A stretch of 64,000 bases of DNA, from positions 34,560,427 through 34,624,426 of the forward strand of contig OX442315.1 in the NCBI GenBank assembly GCA_949358305.1, written 5' to 3'. Positions 21,395 to 33,600 of the stretch are shown one piece after another (the first letter of the stretch is position 1; each line of letters opens with the position of its first letter). The notes beneath the pieces were generated by a model, which saw only the letters and a program-made list of their open reading frames with translations, made no database searches and was not told where the DNA came from. The position numbers and the translations under genes were made by a program. The stretch is from Strigamia acuminata (Eukaryota; Arthropoda; Chilopoda; Geophilomorpha; Linotaeniidae).

Positions 21395-21539
21395 TTTGCA
21401 CTTGGTGTTGTCGTGCTGTTGTGGTGGCTGGTCTTGTTGTTGATCGGTGGTGCCCGTCGGGGAGCGTTTTCCACCCTCGTGCGAGTTCGCATGCGATCGA
21501 GAAGAGTTTCCCGACTTCTGCAGCTAGTGAACGGATTGT

Positions 21540-21665
21540 TGCGCATCTACAAAGCTGGACACGTCGGCTCCGGCGATTTCGGCGGAGGTAGCGGCCTCGA
21601 GAGCTATCGCAAAGGTGAGGTCCTTCTGCATATACAGCGTCTCTTGAACTTGTAGCAGAGGAGTG
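21540..21665 (-). pseudogene. Gag middle fragment (gag-protease element)
   Basis: On the minus strand this reads LLQVQETLYMQKDLTFAIA and continues with an Ala-rich helix ending near DAQQSVH. This is the segment that normally follows the capsid in this type of Gag. It is separated from the N-terminal gag by about 400 bp of unrelated AT-rich DNA. Confidence 0.5.
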
Positions 21666-21669
21666 CGCT

Positions 21670-22085
21670 CACAGTATAAAATACTGTGTGTGGAAGCGAG
21701 TTTAAATGCCGAAACACGGCTAATATGAGCGCAATGACGTGCGCGCACCTCCAGCGCTTGAAAATGGTGGAAAATAAAGTCACTGCACTCTAAAGTGCTC
21801 ATGAGTGACAAACACAATGTAAAAATAAACTAAATGTTTAATAAAAACGAAAATGCTTACATAATGTTGTCCATTTAGATGGAGAAAATACATGAGTGCT
21901 TGCTGGCATGCAAGCGGCCATTGTGATTGTGAAAAACATACATGCACACCATCTGGTGTTAATAATAAGTAATACAAAAGTAAACAGTATAGAGGCAGCA
22001 TTATGCCCAATGTTAAATAATGAAATAAATCCTAATAAATACACTAGGCTGCATAATGCAGTAATACATTAAGAAATGTGCAAAA
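21670..22085. other. About 400-bp interruption within gag, unidentified
   Basis: AT-rich noncoding DNA separates two parts of one Gag. It looks like an insertion, but I could not define ends, TIRs or a TSD. Confidence 0.4.
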
Positions 22086-22542
22086 CAAGTACGGAGGACT
22101 GTTTGGCATCGATAAACAACAGAACTTGCCGCATGTTCAAACCGATCACGAACTGGTTCCGCATCTCGTCGTCTTGTGCAGCATCGAAGTCGCAATATTT
22201 CGTGAGAGAATGTAGAGCGGCCGCAAAATCGCTTACGGACTCGCCTTGGTTGCGCTTCCGAGCTCGAAAACGGACGATTTCACCTTGCTTGACCGGTCTA
22301 GGCTTTTGGTTTTTGATCATCAAGTCCGTCAGCTGTTTAAACGTCAACTCTGTTGGTTTCTTTGGTCGAGCGAGATCCACGAACTTGGCGAATGTCGCCA
22401 TCCCCACGCAAGCCAAAAGCGTATTGACTTTTTCTGCGTCTGCGACGATTTTGTTGCAGGAAAACACACATTCTATCTGCATTAAATATGTCTCCCAGTC
22501 GTCGAGCGGGTTGTACTTCTCGGGTGCCGCAACCAAAGGCAT
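22069..22542 (-). CDS. gag: Gag N-terminal and capsid region (gag-protease element)
   Basis: ATG at 22542 (minus) opens MPLVAAPEKYNPLDDWETYL and runs to 22069. The order DDWETYLMQIEC, GESVSDFAAALHSL, YCDF and RNQFVIGLN is characteristic of Ty3/gypsy-type Gag capsid domains. After FVIGLN the frame runs into foreign sequence and stops, so this Gag is broken. Confidence 0.7.
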   Translation of the reverse strand: MPLVAAPEKYNPLDDWETYLMQIECVFSCNKIVADAEKVNTLLACVGMATFAKFVDLARPKKPTELTFKQLTDLMIKNQKPRPVKQGEIVRFRARKRNQGESVSDFAAALHSLTKYCDFDAAQDDEMRNQFVIGLNMRQVLLFIDAKQSSVLVLHIS

Positions 22543-22726
22543 TTCAAAACGGTAAAGTTGACAAAAAACGAGCAAAAACTTACAAGCAAAAGTTCGGGCC
22601 TAACGGTCAACACGTGGTCAGGGACGCGTGGTCGGTGGCGAAAAGTTCATCAAAAGTTCCCAAAAAGAGCACAAAAGTTTGTAAAAGTTGCTGGATTCAG
22701 TCATATCCCATCCTCGTCGACAATAT

Positions 22727-22909
22727 TGTGTTCTTTGGATTGATGAATACTTGGAAGTTGGAATAATGTGTAAGTTGGTTAAAAAGCAGCCATGTTGTAC
22801 AGTGGAATTAACATAAGTGATTTATTACAAGTTTTTACATAGGGGGCGCTGGTGATTGTACCAGCGTCATAATTTAACAAGCAAATTAGCATGGAGTTCG
22901 GACACTCCA
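22727..22909 (-). repeat. 5' LTR of the gag-protease element
   Basis: Same 183-bp sequence as 19797-19979, in the same orientation. The serine-tRNA-complementary primer site lies immediately downstream on the minus strand (22719-22705). Confidence 0.85.
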
Positions 22910-23769
22910 ATAATAAATAATAATAAATAAATAATAAATAATAATATATAGTCCCCATTTATTGCACAGATTAAATCTCAACAATTTTCAATTTTTGTTC
23001 AAGTCCTCCTTAATCCTCAGATGGACAATCTCCAAAGACGACACTTTGGTGTCCATAATGTACCAATTTTGGGACAAAATAATTAAATCTGGAAGGCCGT
23101 TAGCTTAAGCGCTCTTAGGGTACTGTGACAAATTGTCGCACTTGGCGCTACTGTTGTTGAGCCAAGAAAAAGTTTAATTTATCCTGAAAAAAATTTAATT
23201 TTAAGTGAAAAAGTTTAATTTATCCTGAAAAAAATTTAATTTTAAGTGAAAAAGTTTAATTTATCCTGAAAAAAATTTAATTTTAAGTGAAAAAGTTTAA
23301 TTTATCCTAAAAAATTTAATTTTAAATGTATATTTTAGCCAGAAATGGAACCGTAATCATAACCTAATCACATGTGTTGGACTACTAGCGCCATACGGCG
23401 TCAACTGGTAAAAATTGGAAGCCCTAAGTAGAAGCGCTTTTAAAAGATTGGGAGAAGCCAACTTAAATTTAAGCTGGGATTTCTAAGAGGCAAAATTTTC
23501 AAAGGTGAATAAATAAATAAATAACGCACAGAACACTATAAATTTTTTTTAAAACAAACATTATTGGTGTGTGAACAAAGTCAGAAATTTTCAGATAATT
23601 ATATTAAACCAAAAAAAAGTTTTCCTATTCAAGTAGAGTGTGGTCCCAAAATTGGTATAGGGTTGCCCATCTGAGGGTTAACACAGCTTCATCAATGGCG
23701 ACAGTTATTCTTTGCTTAAGTTCATTTATATCCCTTACTTTGGTACGCTACAAGGTCACATGATGTTCG
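22910..23769. other. Intergenic DNA before gene B, with a 41-bp tandem repeat
   Basis: ATAA microsatellite text (22910-22950) is followed by unremarkable AT-rich sequence. Four copies of a 41-bp unit (AGTTTAATTTATCCTGAAAA...) occupy about 23166-23330, the last one shortened. No gene was seen. Confidence 0.7.
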
Positions 23770-23981
23770 AGTATATCAATATCAAGTCGTAACTTTAATT
23801 ACTACCATTACGTTGCAGGTGGCAATAGATTTTTATGTAACAACAGTTACAATACACTTTGTTCAACTGGTCGTATATAAATTTAAGAATGTTGCAGGCT
23901 CACATTTCTCTATAAACTGCACATCCGACTGGTTATTCAAAACCATTAGACATTGTATTAATGTGACGGAGTAAAGTCAAA
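23770..23981 (+). promoter_or_regulatory. Core promoter and leader of CTLD gene B
   Basis: TATAAA at 23876-23881, then GGCTCACATTTCTCTATAAA and GCACATCCGACTGG as in gene A. The near-identity with 14010-14225 suggests a recent duplication and shared expression. Confidence 0.65.
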
Positions 23982-26900
23982 ATGATTATCCATCTGCAAC
24001 TACTCTTCATAATTGTTGTAAATGATTTCAACTTTTCTCTCACTTTCGATGCCGTAAGATTTGAAAATCGTTATTACTATATGGACCATTCACGGAAACT
24101 GACTTGGTCAGATGGTGTTAGTATGTGTATGGAAAGAGGTTTGCAAATCGTGAATGTAAATACAAAATCAGTCAATGACTTCCTTAAAAAGACAATACAC
24201 AAAGATAAAGGTAACAAAAACTTTAATCAATTAAACAACTGGTTCAAAACTAGATTTCTTGCAGAATATTGGCTGGGCATAATGGCTTTTTCGAGAATAA
24301 GCTTAAATACCAATAAACATGTAGGAACTGATGACCTGGGATGGTATAGCCCTGCAAAAGAATTGTTTTTTCATGATTTTTGTGCAAATGAACTGCAAAA
24401 GGAGAACCGCTGGGTCGCTATATTCAGCAAAGACATGTGTTGGCGGTTTATTTCATATAATGTTGCGCAGTATACTATTTGCGAAGATAAGTTTGTCGAA
24501 CCTACAGGTTCGAAAACCTTACAAGGCAGACCCTTTTATTTTTATGATAAAATCGGAGTTAGTTTTTTTGATGCTTACAGAATTTGTCATGAGAACAACC
24601 TAACTTTAGCAAACATTGACGATGAGAAATTATCTACTGAGATGATGAGCGAAGTCAAAACTCGAAAAGCTAGTCAGTGTTTTAATTTTTGAAATAGTTC
24701 AAAAGTTTATGTTTTTTTTCTCAATATTTCAATGCATTTCTAGATTACTGGGTAGGTTTGAAAAGCTTTCATCAATATGGAATTCCTGTAAGCAAATGGC
24801 ATTGGAATAGCACTCACAACACTTTATCTTACAAAAATTGGTGTGCTCCACAAATTAACAAACCTAATCTACACTACAAGCACAAATGGTGTGGGTTCAT
24901 AAATGCAGATGAAGAGTGCTGGAAAACAGAAGTATGTGACAGAGACTTTGGAAATGTCCATGGTTTTATTTGTGAAACCAAGAGCGATAAAAATATTAAT
25001 ATAGATGTAAATATAAATATAACTGTAAATTCCACTTCCAATTTCACGGACTTCCACAAAGATCCCAACCATAACACAACTTCTGACAGCAAAAAAAATC
25101 CCAACCATATGATAACCACAGACAGTAACAAAGATCCCAACAGTAACAAAGATCCCAACAGTAACAGAGTTCCCAACAGTAACAAAGATCCCAACAGCAA
25201 CAAAGATCCCAACGGTAACAAAGATTCCAACAGCAACAAAGATCCCAACAGCAACAAAGATCACAACAGTAACAAAGATCCCAACAGCAACAAAGATCCC
25301 AACAGTAACAAAGATCCCAACAGCAACAAAGATCACAACAGTAACAAAAATCCCAACAGTAACAAAGATCCCAACAGCAACAAAGATCCCAACAGTAACA
25401 AAGATCCCAACAGCAACAAAGATCACAACAGCAACAAAGATCCCAACAGTAACAAAGATCACAACAGCAACAAAGATACCAACAGTAACAAAAATCCCAA
25501 CAGCAACAAAGATCCCGACAGTAACAAAGATCCCAGCAGCAACAAAGATCCCAACAGTAACAAAGATCCCAACAGTAACAAAGATCACAACAGTAACAAA
25601 GATCCCAACAGCAACAAAGATCCCAACAGTAACAAAGATCCCAACAGCAACAAAGATCACAACAGCAACAAAGATCCCAACAGTAACAAAGATCACAACA
25701 GCAACAAAGATCCCAACAGTAACAAAGATCCCAACAGCAACAAAGATCACAACAGTAACAAAGATCCCAACAGTAACAAAGATCCCAACAGCAACAAAGA
25801 TCCCAACAGCAACAAAGATCCCAACAGTAACAAAGATCCCAACAGCAACAAAGATCACAACAGTAACAAAGATCCCAACAGCAACAAAGATCCCAACAGT
25901 AACAAAGATCCCAACAGCAACAAAGATCACAACAGTAACAAAGATCCCAACAGTAACAAAGATCCCAACAGCAACAAAGATCCCAACAGTAACAAAGATC
26001 CCAACAGCAACAAAGATCACAACAGTCACAAAGATCCCAACAGTAACAAAGATCCCAACAGCAACAAAGATCCCAACAGTAACAAAGATCCCAACAGCAA
26101 CAAAGATCCCAACAGTAACAAAGATCCCAACAGCAACAAAGATCACAGCAGTAACAAAGATCACAACAGCAACAAAGATCACAACAGTAACAAGGATCCC
26201 AACAGCAACAAAGATCCCAACAGTAACAAAGATCCCAACAGCAACAAAGATCACAACAGCAACAAAGATCACAACAGTAACAAAGATCCCAACAGCAACA
26301 AAGATCCCAACAGTAACAAAGATCCCAACAGCAACAAAGATCCCAACAGCAACAAAGATACCAACAGTAACAAAGATCCCAACAGCAACAAAGATCCCAA
26401 CAGTAACAAAGATCCCAACAGTAACAGAGATCCCAACAGTAACAGAGATCCCAACAGTAACAGAGATCCCAACAGTAACAGAGATCCCAACAGTAACAGA
26501 GATCCCAACAGTAGCAGAGATCCCAACCATAACACAACTTCTGACAGCAACAAAGATCCCAACCGTAACTCAACTTCTGACAGTAAAAGAGATCCCAACC
26601 GTACTATCACGACCACAGACAGTAGCAAAGATCCCAATCATGCAACAACAACACAAAGTAGCAGAGATTCTAAAAACACAACAACACACAGTAGCAGAGA
26701 TTCCAACGATACCACAACCTATAGTGAAGATTATACTCTTAAAGTAAAGTTTAATGGAATCTACTATTACTTTTATGAAGAAACTGAAAGCCAAAGCCAA
26801 GCAGAGGCAAATGCAGCATGTCGAAAACGACGGAAAAATCTTGTGACAATAGACGACGCACATCTCTTTTCTTTTCTTGAGACAGAAATTAAAAAAAGGA

Positions 26901-29214
26901 AAAAAAGTAAGTAAAAGATGAGGAGTTTTTTAATACAAAATCGTTAATTCAATAAGTTGGCAATTACACTTCCTTCCATAAATACAAGACCACTGATTCA
27001 GTCAGTCATCAAAAGTGTCAGTTTCTTACTTAAGAAGTTGGGGTTAAGATACAATCACAGTAGTACGCCGATTATCCGAACTAATTGGGAGACATACTGT
27101 ATTCTGTCGTGTAAGTGTTCATAAAACCTATTTGTCTGTATAATTGGACATTCGGTTTATGCACAGTCTTCATGATTGTGTGACATCATTTAAATGTCAA
27201 TTTGTCACAACTTATCAGTGAGTTTTTGCACTACCTGGTGGATACAGCCAAAAACGCTCATTCTGCAGATGAGCTTCAAGCTGATTTTTATATCCAAGGC
27301 TGTACAATTGTGGACAAAATAACTGTCGCATTCGGCATGCTGATGAAAGAATGAGTAATTCCAATTTTTGCCACAAAAGTGAATGGACAAGTCTATTGTA
27401 TAAGGTGGATGATCGCTTAAGCTGTATTAGAGATGAACGCAGTCTGTCAATTGCAGCCAGTTACGTATGATCCCTAAAAAAAGTAGACTTGACCAATCCC
27501 TCTGGCGGTTCCAATTGTAACTACACACTCTCAATTTCAGCAGCAAGTTGGGCATGACTAGGCAGCGATAATTTTGATGGCCAGAATTGTACATCCTATA
27601 TTCTATAGGAAAATAAAAAATGGATAAAAGAAACTGTTAGAAACCATTACACATCGATAAAAACTGTTAAAAATTGTTAAATTCTTAAAATCAATACAAA
27701 AAAATTGATTACTACTGTTCATATAACTGGTCCTTAGCTCGTCGGATAACCGGCATTTGACTGTATAGAGTTCATAAAACGCATACACAGTATTTCAATT
27801 GATTCTGTCAAAATGATCTAAAGAAGTCTAGTTGTCTCGCTTAGTCTATTGTCTATAGCTTCATGTAATTATGATAATTAAGTGCTACCTTTTAGCTACC
27901 ATAGTTTCAATTTATCTACAAACTTTTAGATTATTGGATTGGTACAGAAGCTTATACAATGAAATTCCAGCAGAAAGAGATGGTATATTGGAGGTGGAAC
28001 AACACTGGAATAGACATAGCATACGAAAATTGGTGTCCAAACCAACCTCTATCAAAAGATCGTCCTTGTTCATATATTAATTTCACGGAAATAAAAACAT
28101 GCTGGATGCATTCAAATTGTATGAAAACAAATGGCGTTACAAGTTACATTTGTGAAGACAAAATGAATCACACGGTTGATTACGATGTTGTAATATATAA
28201 AAAACATGAATACTTTGTGTACAACAAAAACCACAAAAAACTAAGCTGGTATGATGCCAGAGATGAGTGTCAGCACCACAATAAAGACTTGCTAACACTC
28301 GACAGCAATGAAAAAATTGACTTTTTTAACAGAATATTTCTCACTAAGAACATGAGTAAGTTATGAATTTTGATCAATCATTAGGTGCATTCAAAGTTAA
28401 AATCCAAATTTGACTTATCATAATCTGAATTATCAATAATTCATGTAAGTGATTTGGCTAAACTCCATATAAAGTGAATAATTATTTGGCTGATGTGGCT
28501 GAAATGTCTTAACAGCCACAGGAAACAATGTAATTTACATCGCTGAAATGATAATTTCATTGCAATAAGTGGCTTATTGATAAGTCATTCCATCACGACT
28601 TATCAAGAAGTGGCTGATTATTAAATTTTTCCAATAATGATTGAGCAGATGACTTATTTTGCTAATAAAATAAGTCATTCAAGATGGATGCCCCCAGTGA
28701 GTCTACCATGAAAAAAGGAAGAAACTGGTCAAGGACTGAAGAAATGAGCATTACTCATTACCTAGCTAAACAGCCATACCTAGGACCTAGGCAAAGGCAA
28801 GATTAGTAATTGCTGACATTTTTAAGCACAAATTCATGCTTGAATTATTGATTTGGATTTGGATTTTAACTTTGAATGCACCTATTCTTTTCCAATGTTT
28901 TAATTGATCTTAATATCCTCACAGCTGCTTGGGTTGGATTAGAAACCTATGTCCAATTAACAAATAGCCAGAAGTACATTTATTGGCGATGGCAAGGAAC
29001 ACAGGGCGACATAGGTTTCAAAAATTGGTGTCCAGACAGCGAAGTGTTGAAAGAAGCAATGTGTGGCTACATCACACTGGATCCCATGTGTTGGATGGCA
29101 GAAAAGTGTACACTCAATGATCCAATGAGTTTTGTTTGTGAAGCTAAATATGCTCACAATGGACCTCGTCCTTTTCAGCACTTTCCAGCAGTTCCTTATC
29201 ATATGGGAGGTTAG
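23982..29214 (+). CDS. CTLD gene B: secreted protein with four C-type lectin domains and an Asn/Lys/Asp/Pro repeat linker
   Basis: Exons are 23982-24210, 24265-24672, 24744-26906, 27930-28355 and 28925-29214 (1171 aa). A signal peptide (MIIHLQLLFIIVVNDF) precedes CTLD1 (exons 1-2) and CTLD2 (exons 2-3). A linker of about 75-80 hexapeptides SNKDPN follows, then a Thr/Ser-rich spacer, then CTLD3 (exons 3-4) and CTLD4 (exons 4-5). Each domain shows WIG/WLG, a W-rich strand (WHWNST, WRWNNTG, WRWQGT), NWC, CW and I/V-CE marks with extra cysteines; classical EPN/QPD-WND sugar-binding motifs are absent. All introns split domains at the same point in the same phase. Likely extracellular. The second half (26573-30337) is duplicated in gene D. 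Confidence 0.8.
25125..26522 (+). repeat. 18-bp coding minisatellite in gene B linker
   Basis: Units CCCAACAGTAACAAAGAT and CCCAACAGCAACAAAGAT (with CAC for CCC in places) encode PNSNKD or HNSNKD. AGT and AGC variants alternate, implying a 36-bp duplication unit. The last copies carry AGAGAT (Arg-Asp) in place of AAAGAT. Confidence 0.95.
28384..28882. mobile_element. MITE in intron 4 of gene B, present in both duplicate copies
   Basis: GGTGCATTCAAAGTTAAAAT starts at 28384 and is inverted at the right end (28882), with TA on both sides. The interior holds a short open stretch (MDAPSESTMKKGRNWSRTEE, from 28684) resembling the start of a Myb/SANT-like domain, as in Harbinger-type elements. The duplicate copy is at 56751-57253. 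Confidence 0.7.
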
Positions 29215-29238
29215 GCTGATTTAACGCCTACCGTTATA

Positions 29239-30002
29239 CAGGGTGTCCTAAAAGTCTGTACCCCTCCAAATATTTCCTGAGCAATTGCATCTAGACCAAC
29301 TTTGATGAAGCGATCGTATAGAAAGTTGGGTAAGAGCAATCCAATGACGTCATCTAATTTGACCTTGTAGGCCATTTTTAAGGTCATTTACTTGCTAACT
29401 TCTAAACCAATCAGGTTAGAGCAAAAAAGTCAATTACAAAGTTGTAGAGCACCATCAAATTAGTACTATCCAATTGATGTTAGTCATCTTAAGTAAAATG
29501 TTTTCTTTTTAAAAAGGAGACAAATCAGCTGAAATAAAGCCAGCTATTGTGACAAAACTTAAATTGCTATTAGAAAAATACTGAATGACAAAATAAACGT
29601 ATTCAAATGTGCATTATTATGCAAGTAAACAAGAAAAACCAGTGCCTTTTTTTAATGCCTCAATAATTATTTTATCATAAGAATAAAAAATTTCACTTTG
29701 CAGATTTTTTTTCTGATTTGCCTCCTTTTTAAAAAGAAAACATTTAACTTAAGATGACTAAGATGAATTGGATACTACTAATTTGATGGTGCTCTACAAC
29801 TTTGTAATTGACGTTTTTGCTCTAACCTGATTGGTTTAGAAGTTAGCAAGTAAATGACCTTAAAAATGACCTTCAAGGTCAAATTTGATGACGTCATTGG
29901 ATTGCTCTCACCCAACTTCCTATACGATCGCTTCATCAAAATTGGCCTAGATGTAATTGCTCAGGAAATATTTGGAGGGGTACAGAATTTTAGGACACCC
30001 TG
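29239..30002. mobile_element. Foldback MITE with about 280-bp inverted arms
   Basis: CAGGGTGTCCTAAAAGTCTG begins an arm that is inverted, with a few mismatches, to the right end GGACACCCTG. TATA lies on both sides. The gene D duplicate lacks it (57600-57612 reads straight through), so it inserted after the duplication or was lost there. Confidence 0.85.
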
Positions 30003-30698
30003 TATAATTGCAATTTACAGACAAGTGTCAATAGAAAATTTTCACTGGTTGCTATAATATACTGAAAGAAAAGTTAGAGGAAATAAAATTTGGCACTATT
30101 AAAGTATGATTCAGTTTATCTGTAAGAAATAAATAAATGATCTATTAAATGCATCAGCATTTTCTCTGAAATCGTTTGTCATGAGAATTCAACCATTCTT
30201 TCAGCAGTGGAAGAGTAAATACAGTAAGTGCCCTTCATTCGACCATTCAAGTTCAGAACTTTCAAATTTCGCGGCACAAGTAAGTTCGTTCGTGTGTCTG
30301 GCGCTAGGAAGAGCGCAAAACCAATGCTCTTTGTTGTACTAGCAAGCTTTGGAATTTAAGTCGCTCCCTTATGTTTTCACCTTTAGATTTTACATTTTGT
30401 TTAATTGTTTAATGTCTAATACTTTAAACAAACATATTGCTGTCCACACATTTTTTTCAAAATTGTGATACTATATGATAATGTTTGATGACGATCCATT
30501 TCCTCAGCGCCATCTATACGTCATCAATAAAAGTACCCAAATGGATGTGCGTCTCTTAATTTCTCACAAGTTTACTAAAATAAGAACACAATACACATTG
30601 TGTGTGTAATATCAATTTCACAATTGCACATCCGGCTAGAGTGATTTGAAACCAGCATGCTTTATGATTGACCTACATACGTTATTTATTTTGTGAGA
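30003..30698 (+). promoter_or_regulatory. Gene B 3' flank and gene C promoter region
   Basis: The first part is duplicated at 57606-57948 and contains AATAAATAAATG polyadenylation-like text. AGCGCCATCT (30506-30515) is a CTCF-like motif on the minus strand. The gene C leader carries TTGCACATCCGGCT near 30624, the motif shared with the other CTLD genes. No clear TATA box. Confidence 0.45.
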
Positions 30699-33600
30699 AT
30701 GAGCCAAAAACGGCAATTAATTTCATTCTTCACAACATGTATTTTCGCATTTTCTCTCGCCATAGAGGACGAGTGGTATCAATTTGAAGGACGGTTTTAC
30801 GTTTTTTATAACTCGAAACAAGTCTCATGGGACGAAGCAAGCAGTACTTGTAAACATGACTTTTTGCAAAGTGTTAGTGTCAGCACTAAAACGGTCCAAG
30901 ATTTTCTCAAGAAAATCATACCACCAGATACAGGTACACCACTTGTGAACACATTAAAACATCTTTAAAATGTGATGTTCAAGGTTTGATAATGACATAA
31001 ATGGTGCAAATAATCATATAGTGATTGATCGAATAATTTTTGCAAGGGTTTGAGATTTTACTAGAAGGAATATCATTGTCCAAAAATATCTTTAATATAC
31101 AATTGTTGTAGTAGAATACCGCAACTTTAAGGTCGCTAAACCATTCCAATGTCACTATATCCAACCTTCAATATCACACGAGAACATTTCCTTATAAATT
31201 AACAAAAATAAAACTTAAAGATGCAACTTTAATGTTTCAGAGTATTGGTTGGGATTGATATCTTTTATGAAATTTAAACCGGGAGTACCAAGTGACCCGA
31301 TGTTGGAAATTGGATGGTACAACCCAGTCAATAGTTTATTTGATGGTGATTGGTGTGCGGGCGAACCAAATCCAAATGGCGCGGCTGCCGTTCTGACTAA
31401 AGAAAAATGTTGGCGATTCGTTGATGCCACCGTGAAGCATTATTTTATTTGCGAGAGCATAATGGTTGAACCCTATGAGAAAATACCTATACTTGACGGA
31501 ACATATAATTTTTACCTAATGCCAGGAATTAATTTTTTCGATGCTTACAGACTTTGTACAGGCAATAACCAAAATTTAGCCGAAACCGACAATGAGCCAT
31601 TGTTCAACCAGCTGAATAAGGAAATCGAAGTGGCAGCCGATTACGGCAAAGGTCAGTACGCATTGTGATTGGAGTTTGAGCACACTCAAATGTTTTTGCC
31701 CGTATCGATGTTCTGATGTTTGGAATTGCGGTAATCAAAACGATGATGCGTCGCAGTTGCACTTGCTTTTCGTATGAGCGACCGCAACGATGCTACAATG
31801 CATACCGCGCGTGGGATAGCGCGCCATCCAAACATCAGGTCTAAACACTGCAAAAAATTTTGGATTTCCAAAAAAAAAGTCATTGGAAAGTTAAAGGTGA
31901 AATTGGATAAATTCCAGTTTGGAAATACAATGGAAAGAAAATGGAAAATATTTTATAGAAAGTTAAATTTTTGTAAATTTGAATGCTGAAAAATGAGTTT
32001 TTGTTAAATGTATGGAAAGCTAATGTAAACTAGGTTTGGAAATTTAAATTTCTATAAATTTTTCAAGACTGAAAGATGATGTTGCAAATTATTATGATTA
32101 TGTGGAAAGTTAACATAAACTAGATTTGGAAATTTTTATTTCCATTCATTTCAAAAGCCTAGAAACTAATGACTAAAGATCCTATGTTTCCAGCTTGTGA
32201 AATGTATGGAAACGTATGGGTTAATCACCAGATGGTGACATAATTCAAAACTAGAAAATTTATATTTATTAAATATGGGATTGGTTTTATCATTTGTACT
32301 TCAATAAATAATTAGATTATTATTGTTGTAGTTAGATGAAATGAAAAGTTGACAAACATTTTGTTTGTAACACCATCATATCAATGCGAGTTTCTATCAC
32401 TGCCTTCAGTTGATTTTGCTCATTTTTTTGTGTCGAGGCTATTATCATAGCCTTGATTTATGAATTCAGGATTCAAGATAATTGGATTCAGGATTTATGA
32501 TTCCTCTGCATATTTTCAGGATGAGTTGAATTTTCATAAAAGTTTCTAGGGATTTATTTTTATGGGATTTATTTTGAGATTTAACTTATTTAGAATTTTT
32601 ATTTAAAAAAAAACATTTAATGGAGATCATAGAAATATCAAATTTTATATTTGGAAAGTTGTTATTTACTGATGGGAAACTCATAATTTTACATTTGGAA
32701 ATCTTACTTTACTAGTTGAGAAATATGTGTTTAACTATTTGGAAATTTAATATACCATGCAATGAAAAGTTATTTGGAAACGGTTTCATTCAGTATTGGA
32801 AAGTCATTGGAAATTTGATGTTGTGTACAATTGGGAGTATAACTTTCAGGTTTGGAAATTTTACATTTCAGTTATATTTCCAAAATATTTTATGGACGAA
32901 AATCTAATTTTTTTTGCAGTGAAACCTAATCAGAAACAGTCAATTCATGTTAGTCATTATGTGTAACTAAACTTTATGTTAACTGTTATGTGGAATTTTG
33001 CAAAACAACACGAATGAGACGCTTAACATGACGCCATGCTACAAATTTGATGTGATATGAGAATCCCGTGTTGATCCTACCACATTACTGGTCAAATGAA
33101 ATCCAGTTGAAAAAAAGTATAATTAGAATTCCACCTAAAGTTTCATTCAATAATTCCATCTCGTATTAGCAAGTTGTTCTAACTTTCATTCTAATGTTGT
33201 GTTAATTTATTTATTGAATACATTACAGAGTTCTGGATCGGACTTAAGAATTTTGACCAATATGGTATTCCTCTAAGCAATTGGCATTGGAATAGTACTG
33301 GGAATAGCATGACCTTTAGGGGTTGGTGTCCTCCAGGAATATCTAGAGAAATGCGTGACAAATACGAATGGTGTGGCTATCTAAATGTGAACAATAAATG
33401 CTGGGACACTGAAGTATGTGACAGAAGCACACATACTAATATTGATGGCTTTATCAGTGAAGACAAAAGCGGTATTTGTTGTGTTAATACTAAAGCTAGC
33501 TTCACACTTGTGTGCACACTAGACGCAATGCAACGGAAGGAAAAATTAGTCAAACGCAACGCAGAGTCTGTTCACACTGAAGGGCACGTGTGAACAGAGC

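Larger units (their letters stand above)
19797..22909 (-). mobile_element. Gag-protease-only LTR retrotransposon with 183-bp LTRs
   Basis: Two near-identical 183-bp repeats (19797-19979 and 22727-22909) bound a minus-strand interior with gag and a protease but no reverse transcriptase or integrase. Next to the 5' LTR, CGACGAGGATGGGAT (minus, 22719-22705) is complementary to the 3' end of a serine tRNA, a good primer-binding site. A purine tract (AATTAAGGGGATAC, minus) abuts the 3' LTR. A clear TSD is not visible because the flanks are ATAA repeats. It would depend on enzymes from another element. Confidence 0.8.
26573..30337 (+). repeat. Segmental duplication, copy 1 (3' part of gene B and flank)
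   Basis: From ACTTCTGACAGTAAAAG at 26573 to about 30337 this matches 41675-57948 with scattered differences, once insertions in each copy are removed. It covers the linker end, CTLD3, CTLD4 and 3' flank. Confidence 0.85.

Noticed and set aside
24869-26573. Antisense ORFs rich in Cys/Tyr or Val/Ile across the gene B repeat
   Set aside because: Mirror images of the 18-bp minisatellite, with no start context and no conserved flanking domain.
29854-30057. 67-codon ORF in the gene B 3' flank
   Set aside because: Lies inside the arm of the foldback MITE.
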